Assembly: GCA_030849805.1 (NCBI GenBank)
Contig: JASANZ010002064.1
Coordinates: forward strand, 1-41,127
Origin: Sergeia podlipaevii
Lineage: Eukaryota; Euglenozoa; Kinetoplastea; Trypanosomatida; Trypanosomatidae
DNA length: 41,127 nt
Direction of reading: 5' to 3'
Below the pieces are notes generated by a model. The model had not been told where the DNA came from. It was given only the letters and a program-made list of their open reading frames with translations, and searched no databases. Positions within the stretch are counted from its first letter, which is position 1. The number at the start of each line of letters is the position of its first letter. The translations under genes and the position numbers were made by a program. Below, piece after piece: positions 9,391-18,838 of the stretch.

Positions 9391-11217
9391 CAGATAAAAT
9401 TGTGTATTGTTTGTCCTGCATCTTTTGGTGGTTTTTGTGGGAGGTACGACTCCTGTTTCTGGGCATCTCTAGATATCTCATTAAATGTATGGAACTGACA
9501 ATGTTTCATGAGAAGAAAGAATGTCACCATACGAAGGAAATACGCTCAGGTACGCACAAACACACACACACACAAAAGCATCAGCAAATGCTATAAACAT
9601 TCTTTCTGCGTATATCATAAACAAAAGTAAAAAAAATCCTTTTGCTCTTTTTCAATCAAAACAAGAGTCAAATATATACCCACTAAAAAAAGAAAAAAGT
9701 ATCACATCTTTCAAAAGTGAGCCGCTGATTTTTTTTTTTTTTGTAAACAATGCACAAGAAAAAGCAAGCAATGACATCAATCAAAGAAAAAAAAAGGGTG
9801 AAGCAAGCAAATAAATGTATATAATAAAGAAAAAAAAACGTGACCTTTTCATCTTTTTTCCCCTCCTTTCGGCTCAAATACTATTTGATAACTCAAGGGC
9901 TATAACAATAGAGAGAGTAGAAAGTTAGAGAAAGAAGAAATCACAAAAAATTAGATGTCCCTTGAATATAAGGCTCATAAAAAATTATTTTTATACATGT
10001 AAAGCATTTTCGTGTGCTGTGTATATACTGCATATGAGTTACCAAATGAATAAATATGCGATGCCACGCAACTCGGTTATGCCGCCCATAAAAGAAAAAA
10101 GAAAAAAAAAAGAGCACACACATCAGAAAAAAAAAGGCCTCACATGTGTAAGGAAAAACAAGTCAGAGAAATCATGAACAACTGAATATCTGAAACGCAA
10201 CACAAGAAGAGTATCAGTGCCCCTATATAATGACCTCACCATGAAGGCCAAACGCGCATTACAAAAAAAAAAGTAGTTTGTATATAATGAGAGAGAGAAA
10301 GCATCAGGATAGGGTATAAACCGGCACGTAGAGGACAGTAAGGAGAGGTAAGGGAGGAGAGGTGAACTACAGTGCAACAATAGCTGTTCTGCCTCCCTCC
10401 TTGAGTCTCCTTATGCTGCTTTGCTATTTCCAAACATTTCCATTCCATTATAATAACAGCACATCACACGTTAAGCAACCAAAAGTACAAGTAAAAATGA
10501 CTGACAAAAAACTTGAAAAGCGTAACGCGGCGTTGCAAGAGGCAGGGCAGACAGACATGACCATTTTCTGTGAGCTGCTATATGTCCCTTCCTTCTCCCA
10601 GTTCAAGATGTACATCAAGTATGCTTACTTTCACCGAAGCTTTATCCGTTTTATTCTGATTGCTTTCCTTCTTAATGTACCTTTTTAACTTTCCATATAC
10701 ATTGTTCACGTTTGTAGGTTTCGCGAGGGAAACAAATACATACACACACTTCCCCGCAAAAAAATAAAATAAAAAAATACAGACTCCTTTATATACATGC
10801 ATCTCTTTGGGAAAAAGAGAGAAAAACAAAAAGTTGGGGGTGAGGAAGGGGAGTCGTTTAAATAGAAAAAAGAAAAAAATAGAAATGTATATAAAGCACG
10901 CGTGCACAAGGGGGATAGTTTGAAAGAACAACAAAAAAAAAAAAATAGCAAGAGAAAAGAAAGAGAGAAAAAAAAAATGACCGTTATACATGTCAAAAAA
11001 GCAACATGTTCTTGCTATCGCGCGGAGTTCTGTTGGCTCACAGCAAAAGGCATTTTTAAAACAAACAAACAAAAAACATCAGCAAAGTAGAGCCCCACTT
11101 GCAACTCTCCTATTGCTTGCCAGTGTCTGTCTTTTTTTTTGTTTGTTTGTTTTAGTTTTGTTTCTCCTTTGCCTTTTCCTGCTTATCGTGCCCTCGTTTC
11201 TATCGTACTCTCCCTCT

Positions 11218-11239
11218 CACACACACACACACACACACA
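11218..11239. repeat. CA microsatellite
   Basis: Eleven CA units in the 3' flank of the prominin-like gene. On the transcript it reads as a TG (UG) repeat. Confidence 0.9.
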
Positions 11240-11330
11240 TACGCAGAGGCATTCTCTCATAATCTTCAGCATTCCCCGTTTCTTGAGGTCTTTACCTTTG
11301 ATATACATATGCGCCACAACACAAATAATT

Positions 11331-11340
11331 CCCCCCCCCC
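11331..11340. repeat. C10 homopolymer in the prominin-like 3' UTR
   Basis: Ten consecutive C about 60 nt after the stop of the prominin-like gene, read as ten G in its 3' UTR. Such G runs could form local RNA structure, but this is only a compositional observation. Confidence 0.8.
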
Positions 11341-11399
11341 TTGACATTCCCCTTATTTTTACTCTTCCTTCCTTTCTTTCCCGATCGTTGTTTCGACGT

Positions 11400-12971
11400 T
11401 TACACCTTGTCAGTCACAGGAGCCCAAAGATAGCTGCCACGATGAAGCACATAGATGCCCAAAATAAACATCAGGGTGCCAACAAGGAAGCCGGAGCCAA
11501 GCATGACGGAGGCAGTGTTAAGGTTATTGCAAACATCGGGGGAAGCTTGCTGGAATGAGAAGCGGCTCACCTTGGAGGGCTGCTCAACTGCATAGGCTAC
11601 CTTGTCAATGATAAAGTTGCAACTTACCAGGGGCAAGACAAGAGAAAGCGCAGTGCTAACGTTCTGAGCAAAGCTCGCCGCCTGAATCACCTGCGTGGAC
11701 CAGTTCTTACCCTGGATGTCGGGACTGGTCATGTCCACGCAACGTTCGGCGCACTCGGCAACTGTGCACGCTTCCTGATACTGCCAGCCGGTTTGATTGG
11801 CACAGAGGGTGTTGCTGAGTATCGGCTTTGCAAAGGTAGTTCGCACCGCACTGACAACATCATCCAAATTGGTGCACATGCTTGCATACGACAAAATGTT
11901 ACCATCGATGGTACCGCACATGAAGATCTTCTTTGGGGCGAGGAGATAGTCGTAGGAAGTGGTGGCCGGGTTGGATTCGCAGTACTCAAGAAGCTGAGTG
12001 CACGCCATGTTGGAAGCCTCTATGACGTCGTTCGCCACATCGGAACGAACCGTCTCAAAATCGAACTTCTTATTACACCACGGGACTAAATACCACTGAA
12101 AGATACCGGGCTCACGCAGATACTGAATGGTCACCTCGCCACAACCTGCAGTTAGCCCGTACCACAGAACGGAAAAAACAATCGCAAGAAGAGAGAAGAT
12201 AACGGCGAAGAGGTAGTAGACACCACTGTAAAGCACAGGCCAGAAGCAGTTCTCGCAACGGCAGAAGGCAAAAACAAGAATGACGAAAGCAAGCGCAACG
12301 CCAACAGAACCCACGCAGTATGAAACGATGCGAGCCGCGCTAAAGTACTTGAAGTAGTCCCTGCGGATAGTGTTGATGTTGTCGTCCAACTGGTCTTCAA
12401 CCTCATCGAAGGCGCTCAGATCCACATAAAGCGGCTGCGGAGGCACCTTCGAGAAATCAGTGAGCAAGATCTCCACCTCGCCCTTGACGTTCGAAAAGTA
12501 GCCCACAGTACCATCTTGAAGATTGTCAAGAGTCTTGTTAGCATTATCCATAAGCAATTCAGCACCATAAATGACGAGGACGGCCACAGCGCAGGCCCAG
12601 AGGATGACAAAGATGGTCCACATCCACAACGTGCAACGTGCGCTGCGGCGCTTCTCCTCTCCCTGTGGATTAATGCATTCAGCGCAGCACCCACAGCAAT
12701 TGTAGCAGCGGCAGATAAAAATAATGGCAAGACCAATCAGAGCAAAGAGAAATACAAGGACGGTGACTGCAGGCCAGATGTAGTACGTCCACTGTGACTT
12801 GATACGATTGCTGTTGGTGAGACACTTGACGACATCGTTATCGGCGCTTGGCCCATACCACACGTCTTGACACTCAAAAGAACGCTGAGCGTGAACCGTA
12901 GTGGTGATGGTGAAAAAAAGGGCAAAGAGCCCTAAAACACAAAGGGCTGAGTTTTGGAAAGGGATGACCAT
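11400..12971 (-). CDS. Prominin-like five-pass membrane glycoprotein
   Basis: This 523-aa protein starts with a cleavable-looking signal peptide (1-28, ending VHA-Q). Hydrophobic segments follow at about 63-87, 113-140, 213-236, 247-273 and 488-510. The first membrane span runs directly into a Cys-rich cytosolic patch, CRCYNCCGCCAEC (87-99). Two large outside loops (about 141-212 and 274-487) carry candidate N-glycosylation sites at N145, N392, N423 and N437 and many paired cysteines. Signal peptide, five spans, two large loops and a Cys-rich stretch after the first span are the prominin layout. Prominins bind cholesterol and shape membrane protrusions. The homology call rests on topology and the Cys patch, not on alignment; a lineage-specific surface protein is the alternative. 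The cell location (plasma or flagellar-pocket membrane) is inference. Confidence 0.85.
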   Translation of the reverse strand: MVIPFQNSALCVLGLFALFFTITTTVHAQRSFECQDVWYGPSADNDVVKCLTNSNRIKSQWTYYIWPAVTVLVFLFALIGLAIIFICRCYNCCGCCAECINPQGEEKRRSARCTLWMWTIFVILWACAVAVLVIYGAELLMDNANKTLDNLQDGTVGYFSNVKGEVEILLTDFSKVPPQPLYVDLSAFDEVEDQLDDNINTIRRDYFKYFSAARIVSYCVGSVGVALAFVILVFAFCRCENCFWPVLYSGVYYLFAVIFSLLAIVFSVLWYGLTAGCGEVTIQYLREPGIFQWYLVPWCNKKFDFETVRSDVANDVIEASNMACTQLLEYCESNPATTSYDYLLAPKKIFMCGTIDGNILSYASMCTNLDDVVSAVRTTFAKPILSNTLCANQTGWQYQEACTVAECAERCVDMTSPDIQGKNWSTQVIQAASFAQNVSTALSLVLPLVSCNFIIDKVAYAVEQPSKVSRFSFQQASPDVCNNLNTASVMLGSGFLVGTLMFILGIYVLHRGSYLWAPVTDKV

Positions 12972-13110
12972 GATCTTCAGAAATATATGTATGTATATAT
13001 CAAACTTTCAAGATGCTTAAGGCTTCAGTGTTCCTCTAAGTATATATATGAAGAAAAAACTGTCTCTGAGCGTATGCCTTAAAGCAGAAGCAAAGAAAGA
13101 TGATTGTTTT

Positions 13111-13146
13111 CTTTTTGAAGGCGGAAAGAAAGAGAAAAGAAAAGAT
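13111..13146 (-). promoter_or_regulatory. Putative trans-splice acceptor of the prominin-like gene
   Basis: A pyrimidine-rich stretch on the minus strand (plus about 13117-13146) is followed at once by AG at plus 13112-13111, giving a leader of about 139 nt. A second AG at 13079-13078 is also possible. Confidence 0.4.
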
Positions 13147-13588
13147 ACAAAACTAAGATATGCCGGTTGATATTTTGGGGGAACAAATCAGATCAAAGCA
13201 AACTATATATATAGAGAGATATGAAGAACTTGCGTACTAAGATCCGAGAAGTGTGGGCGGTGATAAAAAAAAAAGGTTACCTTGTAAAGGGAAAAGAAAA
13301 GAAAATTTGAAATTGTAATAAATAAAAACAAGAGAGCACATGGAAGAAGGAAAGACCATAAAACAACAGCAGGAGGTGTATAAAAAAAAGAACGCCGGTG
13401 ATGCTTCTTTCGCGACTTTACAGACATTAAAGTGGGACGCAAAAAAAATCTTGAAAGAGCACCGCATCGATGAGCAGATGGAAGGGAGTATGGAAACCAC
13501 CCACTCCTCTATATATATTTGACACATTTTTCCTTTTTCTTTTTCTTCAGTATCTTCCTTTGCCTTATTGCATATTGTGTGCGCACGT

Positions 13589-13608
13589 ACACACACACAC
13601 ACACACAC
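13589..13608. repeat. CA microsatellite
   Basis: About ten CA units, with one C-G break near the end, in the 3' flank of the CH-domain gene. Confidence 0.85.
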
Positions 13609-13825
13609 GCACATTCATGAACCTGCTACAGTAAATCCTCCCCGTTCCCCCCTCCTCTTCCTCCTCCTCCTCCCCACTCCCTAGTAAGACTCTCGCCAAT
13701 AATACTAAATACATATCTTCCCTGCACCATCACATTACAACAGAGCACAACGAGAGTAACGGTGGGAGACAACAACAAAAAATCCCTACAAAAGAAGGAA
13801 AAAAAAAAGAGTACGTGGGATGTGG

Positions 13826-13842
13826 GAGGAGGGGGGGGGGGA
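13826..13842. repeat. G-rich homopolymer tract
   Basis: A GGAGGA start runs into twelve consecutive G on the plus strand, read as a C tract in the 3' UTR of the CH-domain gene. Confidence 0.8.
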
Positions 13843-14000
13843 GAAAAGCACGCATGTAATGGTGCTCCATTGCCTGCAAAAAAATAAAATAGAAGGAAAA
13901 CGAAAATAATGAAAAGAAAATAATGAAGCGTAGTCTATACATACTACAACATACACACAAATACACGCATACACCTTCGTATCGATGTCCCTACGCAACC

Positions 14001-14028
14001 ACACTCACACACACACATATATATATAC
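14001..14028. repeat. Compound CA/TA microsatellite
   Basis: A short CA repeat passes directly into a TA repeat, about 110 nt after the stop of the CH-domain gene. Confidence 0.85.
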
Positions 14029-14137
14029 GTGCGCATAAAAGCACTAACAGTTCTTGTCGCCAAAAGAGTATGTATGTTTTTTTTTGTGTGGGCTAGCGAG
14101 CAACAGCTGAAACATTTTAAAAATAATCGAAATGCGC

Positions 14138-17100
14138 CTATTTCTCAGCCCACCGCAGCGCGAGGTCAAGCAGTTCCTGTCCATTGGGGGTACCAGGTGG
14201 CGGAGGCGCATAGCGACCAAACAGTGTGAAGAGAATCGCTACAGCCATCTCACGCTCAGCCGCTGTCTGAAACGGCACTGCGTCATCTTCGTCCTCTCCC
14301 CGCTGCTCGTCAGAGTCTTCTCCGTCGAGGGCGGCTGTAATGAGGGGCAAGAGGCGCTTCAAAGCAGATATCCAGAAGTTCGAGGTCAGCATCTCTCCAT
14401 CGCCAGCGGGTTCTGTCAACACAGCAGCCACGTCCCCGCCATCTTTGCAAAACTCGGGGACATTCACCATGGCATCGCCCGCGTTGCTACCACGAAATCC
14501 CTCCTCGTCCTCGTCGCTATTGCCCCGTGCATATCGGCTGTGTTGAGAGAGAACAAGGTCGCGGAGTGTAACAGTGAGGTCGTACTCTGATTTATCGCTG
14601 AGCTCCTCATCAATGTAACATCTTGTGCTACTTTCCTCCGGCGCGTGCCCCTTGGCGTAAAGTCTAGACTTTCCTTCGTCCTCGTCTTCTCCATTGTTTA
14701 GCAGTGTTGCACCAGCTCCTTCTCCCATCGCAGGCAGCAAGGCAAGCCGCATGTTGTGAAGCAGCTGCCCTTGCTGAACATCCAGTTTCTGCGGGCTCAG
14801 CAGCGCAGCAGACACAATAGAGAGCGCCTCAAACTCAGTCATCTGCTCGACACGTTGAAGCAGCAGATGTACCACTCCAAATGTATCCCAGCTTTGGTTG
14901 AGCGGCGCCACCACGTAGGCAGACTCAACATGGCCAATGAGCATCGTAATAGATGACAAGGACTGCTCAGCCGACGCCCCTCCTCCAGTTGAGGCGGCAG
15001 CGCAAGGAAAGGGGTGATCCATGCCCCCATCCTCTGTGTCCCACGTCACAGCGGTACGAGGCGACATAGATGCCGGAGTGTGGCCACCGCGCTTAGCCGG
15101 TGCAGCCCCCAAGGCACCGCCGAGAGGGTTAGCCTTCCCAGCAAGCGCACTAACGTGGTAAAGGACACTAGCAGGAGCTGCTGCTGCAGCAGTACCACCA
15201 CCAGCGCCACCCTGAATCGTCGTGGGTGCTGCAGTGTTCCTTCGCACATCTTTAGGCTGATCCTCATAAGGCAGCAAGCACTGCTTAAACACGTTGTGTG
15301 GGAACGACCGCAGCATGCGAAGCCACGCCGAGGCGACGCGGGGTTGATAGTCTGGTAGCAGCCTACGACCCACAATGCCAAGCGCGAGCTGTCGGAGAGA
15401 AAGCGGTGCGCGAGAGAATGAACGAAGGCATAGCGCAATAGCAGTATCAAGCTCACTCAACTGTAGCTCCATCACGCCTGAGCGTGCAACAGCAGCAGAA
15501 TCTGCGGCATCATCACCTGTGGTGCCGGCATTTTTCTCTTCATCGCGCGCAACAAGCACTGCGACAGTCTTGCGAAAAGTGACAGTGAGCAGCTCCAGTG
15601 CGATTGCACGCAGTTCCCAACTACTCGCGTCTCGAGATAGAAACTCGCACTTCACACCGCTCTGTCTGGATTCAACGATAGGTGCCAGCACAAGAGAAGC
15701 CGTGCCAGCAAAAGCAATCTTCAAGCAGTTCCATACAGTGAGTTGGTTTAATAGCGCCAGACCAACCTCATGCATAGCTCGCTGCTCAGATGTCAAGCAC
15801 GTCAGTGCCATGGCGTGTGCACGGACAGCAAGCGGTGAAAGTGGTTTGCCATCCTCTGCGTCACCGGGCAGCAGGAGAGGAGGCGCTGGGTCTTCTGCGC
15901 GAGCATCAGAGAGTTGCCGCAGCACATGATAGAAGAGGAGACACCATCGCTGGGTCCGTTGTGAGTGAGTCAAACTACGACCTCTAACCCGCGCAGCGCC
16001 ACCGCCATAATATGCTGAAGCCGCTGCAGAAGCAGCAGCACTGACCACACAGTCTGTAGAATCACCACTGCTTCTAGCATTCATCGGTGACGACGACGAC
16101 GACGCAGTTCCCATCACCATGGGTTGCACATACTGAGCGAGCAGTGTGTCGAGATTGGCATCCTCGGCAGAGCGTTGGTCAGACGCCGCGGGGTTCACGA
16201 CGCTACAAACAATGACACGCGCGACAGCCTCCACGATGGCGGTCGTGCCGCTAGGCAACAGTGCCCGACTGGCAGACGGAAGAAAGTAGTCGATGAGACC
16301 GCGCTGCGCAATGAATAATAGCTGCTTCGGCGCAGCTCTCTGTTTTACCCTCTGCTCTGCGGCAACGAGAGCTTCGCCAAGACGGCTGAAAAACACAAAG
16401 CCCGAGGCAACATGGAAAGCTTGCTTGTCGAGCAACACCGCCTGTTGAACGTGGGGCTGGTGCTGATGAGAGATCGATCCAATGGGGGAATACTTGACTA
16501 AGTCGTGATAATTGGCAGAGGTGCGGCGTGCAGAGGATAGAAGTGCGTAGCCAACGCTCTGACTGCGGTGCCGGCCGAGTGCGTGCGCAAGAGGTCGAAG
16601 CATGTGGTTTCCCCCTCCCTCCGGCACACCAGAAGACAGCGTGGGGGAAGACGAAGTGTTATGGTCTCCAGTCGCCGATGACACGTGAAGAAGAGGGACT
16701 TGCGCAGACTCAAGGGAAAACAAGTATCCCAGTGCCTGCACCAGATACCCGTATGTGTGTGCATCGTGCATGATGCACGCCGCTATGCCATCCACGTTCT
16801 GTCCCAAGGCGGTCCAGCAGGCTTCCATCGTGCCCACACTTAGCGCGTCGCGGTGTGCAATGACACTTGTGAGAACGTCGTCTAACAAGTCGCCTCCCTC
16901 GCCGCCAGCGCCGCCACTCAGTTCCACGAGCACCACCAGCTCATGATGGGCCGCCAGGACATCCCGCAAAATGGAGGACACGCCACGGCGAATGTCAAAG
17001 TTGCACGCCGCAAAGGCCTCAATGGACTTCTCCTGCGCACGCTCGCCGCCATTCACAAAGACCCCGTTGCGCTCCAATGCAGTGCACAGAGCATCACCAA

Positions 17101-18112
17101 GCACATTTACCTCCACGCGGCGAATCCCACCGGAGCCAGCAGCGCTAGTGCTCGAGAAGCTCGCGCTAAAGATATCGTCGCCGCCAACGCCGCCTCCGCC
17201 GTCTTCTCCGTTCTTGCGGCGCCAGCGGCGCTGTCGATTCAGACGCGCGGTACTATAGGGGCCTCGTAGCACTGTGGTAAGGGGCACAAACCCCATTAAT
17301 TGCTCTTGACGTGCCGGCTCTGACTCTCGTATGGCCTTCTCCATCACGGCGTGTTGGGCTAAAATACGTTCATTGTGCTCGTTTGCAAGAAACTCGTCCT
17401 GGGTGTACTTGTCCCGTCGCAGAGACACGTTGTGGCGTGGGCCGTTCGCATTCTTCAGCAACGCCGCAGCAGTTGGTCGTGTGTAGCGAGGCTGTTCTTG
17501 AATAGGCTTTGTACCCCCTGCTAGCTCTGCGTTGGCCGTGAGCGCTAGCTTCTCCTGTACAACAGCCGCAGCCAGCTGATCCACCTGTCGATTGAATTCC
17601 TCGTCCTCATCCTCTTCTAAGTTTAGAAAATCCTTTGTACCGTTGTTCCCATCGTCCGCGGCACGCCCTGGAATTTCTCCAACAGCAACCTCGCCTGTAG
17701 TCTCAAGAAGCACGCGTGCCATCTTGGTGTCCGCAGGCCTCAGGTATGCCCCGTTCGCGCCGTACGCGTCGATGCTGCGCATGGGTAAAGTCCTCTTTGT
17801 AAAAAACTCATACATGTCCTCCAGTACAGTGGCCGCCGCGTTGGGCTGCAGTCTCAAGACCGCGTCCACTAGTGCATCGCTGATAGTGGCGCAACCAAGC
17901 TTTGTAAGAGCCTTCATCACCAAACGCCAGTTGTTTCGCTTTGCTTCGCTTGAAACTCCAGAGGAGATGCTGTGCATGGAAAGTGTGTTGTCATCAGCAT
18001 AACGCGAAACAATCTCAGCTGGAGTAAAGCCAGTTGCCAGATCTCGGCGAGGGTTCTTCACCGTCGTTGTTAGATCCAACGACTGAAGCCACTTAATCAC
18101 CTCCCTCTGCAT
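14138..18112 (-). CDS. CH-domain (SPEF1/CLAMP-type) large protein, probably axonemal
   Basis: The N-terminal ~110 residues of this 1324-aa protein match the CH_2 calponin-homology fold of SPEF1/CLAMP and SPATA4. The markers are VIKWLQSLDL at the start, an R-R-D-L/F-T-P-A-E-I-V stretch with a Tyr three residues later, then RNNWRLVMKALTKLG. That fold binds microtubules and in other organisms sits on the ciliary central apparatus. Residues about 150-340 are charged and low-complexity. The rest is mostly helical, with Leu/Ala-rich repeats that could be ARM/HEAT-like, broken by Gly/Ser and acidic insertions. No adenylate kinase or EF-hand region is visible, so it is not an obvious SPEF2 orthologue. 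The ATG chosen begins the CH domain directly. An axonemal role is inferred from the domain only. Confidence 0.85.
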   Translation of the reverse strand: MQREVIKWLQSLDLTTTVKNPRRDLATGFTPAEIVSRYADDNTLSMHSISSGVSSEAKRNNWRLVMKALTKLGCATISDALVDAVLRLQPNAAATVLEDMYEFFTKRTLPMRSIDAYGANGAYLRPADTKMARVLLETTGEVAVGEIPGRAADDGNNGTKDFLNLEEDEDEEFNRQVDQLAAAVVQEKLALTANAELAGGTKPIQEQPRYTRPTAAALLKNANGPRHNVSLRRDKYTQDEFLANEHNERILAQHAVMEKAIRESEPARQEQLMGFVPLTTVLRGPYSTARLNRQRRWRRKNGEDGGGGVGGDDIFSASFSSTSAAGSGGIRRVEVNVLGDALCTALERNGVFVNGGERAQEKSIEAFAACNFDIRRGVSSILRDVLAAHHELVVLVELSGGAGGEGGDLLDDVLTSVIAHRDALSVGTMEACWTALGQNVDGIAACIMHDAHTYGYLVQALGYLFSLESAQVPLLHVSSATGDHNTSSSPTLSSGVPEGGGNHMLRPLAHALGRHRSQSVGYALLSSARRTSANYHDLVKYSPIGSISHQHQPHVQQAVLLDKQAFHVASGFVFFSRLGEALVAAEQRVKQRAAPKQLLFIAQRGLIDYFLPSASRALLPSGTTAIVEAVARVIVCSVVNPAASDQRSAEDANLDTLLAQYVQPMVMGTASSSSSPMNARSSGDSTDCVVSAAASAAASAYYGGGAARVRGRSLTHSQRTQRWCLLFYHVLRQLSDARAEDPAPPLLLPGDAEDGKPLSPLAVRAHAMALTCLTSEQRAMHEVGLALLNQLTVWNCLKIAFAGTASLVLAPIVESRQSGVKCEFLSRDASSWELRAIALELLTVTFRKTVAVLVARDEEKNAGTTGDDAADSAAVARSGVMELQLSELDTAIALCLRSFSRAPLSLRQLALGIVGRRLLPDYQPRVASAWLRMLRSFPHNVFKQCLLPYEDQPKDVRRNTAAPTTIQGGAGGGTAAAAAPASVLYHVSALAGKANPLGGALGAAPAKRGGHTPASMSPRTAVTWDTEDGGMDHPFPCAAASTGGGASAEQSLSSITMLIGHVESAYVVAPLNQSWDTFGVVHLLLQRVEQMTEFEALSIVSAALLSPQKLDVQQGQLLHNMRLALLPAMGEGAGATLLNNGEDEDEGKSRLYAKGHAPEESSTRCYIDEELSDKSEYDLTVTLRDLVLSQHSRYARGNSDEDEEGFRGSNAGDAMVNVPEFCKDGGDVAAVLTEPAGDGEMLTSNFWISALKRLLPLITAALDGEDSDEQRGEDEDDAVPFQTAAEREMAVAILFTLFGRYAPPPPGTPNGQELLDLALRWAEK

Positions 18113-18257
18113 CTATATGTAATAGAGAAAAGAGAAAACGAGGCTCCTTTATTTTTGCCTTTTTTTTTCGTTTGCGCTGTATCACGCTTTGCTGTTGTAT
18201 GTGTATCTGAGTATATAGTTGTGTAAAAAAAAAAAAAAGTGTATTGAGCCTGTGCTG

Positions 18258-18292
18258 CTTCACAGCAAAAGAAGAGAAAAAAGGAGAGAGGA
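18258..18292 (-). promoter_or_regulatory. Putative trans-splice acceptor of the CH-domain gene
   Basis: A 26-nt pyrimidine run on the minus strand (plus 18267-18292) is followed by AG at plus 18259-18258, giving a 145-nt leader. A second, shorter tract at plus 18124-18143 lies only about 12 nt from the ATG and is less likely. Confidence 0.5.
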
Positions 18293-18838
18293 TTTTTTTT
18301 TAAAAAAAAGCCTTAAATCATCCTCTAGCCAATAAATGCCCATCAATGATACGTGAAAGACAGAGTTGGTAGAGAACTACCACATCATATCGAGTAAATG
18401 TCAAATAATAATAATAATAATAAGGGGGGTACTACAGCAAGCGCACTATCAACGTTTATACGCACTGCCCTTGTTGTTTCTTTATTTAGAAAATTGTAGT
18501 GGTAGTAAGCAGCATTTGATGACATCTCAGATTTTAAAGAAAGGGAAGGGAGCGCGCCATCACGTATTTCCTCTCTTTTCTTTTTCAATATAAGTCATCA
18601 GTTCGTGCTGGTACGCACACCCCATATTCAAAACGTCATTCAAAAATAGCCATTGAAAACAACTTTAAAAAGTGTACGTTACCATTTTAACAACAACAAA
18701 GCGCTACTTCTAAGAATGCTTTGAATTCCTCACCTTATGGATCATATGCTCCTGCGCATCCGGCCTCCTATCCCTCTCTCTCTTATAGTTCGCTACAGGT
18801 CACTGGCGTTCCTCCACTTACCATTTTTTTTTTGCCCA
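18293..18838. other. Spacer after the MAP1 gene
   Basis: About 0.55 kb of AT-rich DNA holding the MAP1 3' UTR. It includes an AAT trinucleotide repeat at about 18403-18422 and homopolymer runs. No gene was seen. Confidence 0.5.
18403..18422. repeat. AAT microsatellite
   Basis: About six AAT units followed by a run of six G. Confidence 0.85.

Larger units (their letters stand above)
8456..11399. other. 2.9-kb gene-poor spacer
   Basis: Between the prominin-like gene and the pseudokinase gene lie about 2.9 kb of AT-rich DNA that should hold the 3' UTR of the former. Right of about 11100 the plus strand is T/C-rich; from about 10740 to 10980 it is A/G-rich and so gives pyrimidine tracts on the coding strand. 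Contents include a TA/TG microsatellite, CA repeats and a run of ten C. One short plus-strand reading frame at 10497-10688 is discussed under findings. No convincing protein, tRNA or rRNA gene was seen. Confidence 0.5.
13147..14137. other. Spacer between the CH-domain and prominin-like genes
   Basis: About 1 kb holding the 3' UTR of the CH-domain gene. It contains CA and TA microsatellites, a G-rich run and T/C-rich stretches on the plus strand. A 60-codon plus-strand frame at 13340-13522 has a codon-like composition but no recognisable motif. No other coding signal was seen. Confidence 0.45.

Noticed and set aside
10578..11072. 164-codon minus-strand frame in a spacer
   Set aside because: It is composed mainly of Phe and Leu from T runs, a by-product of pyrimidine tracts, with no domain or conserved motif.
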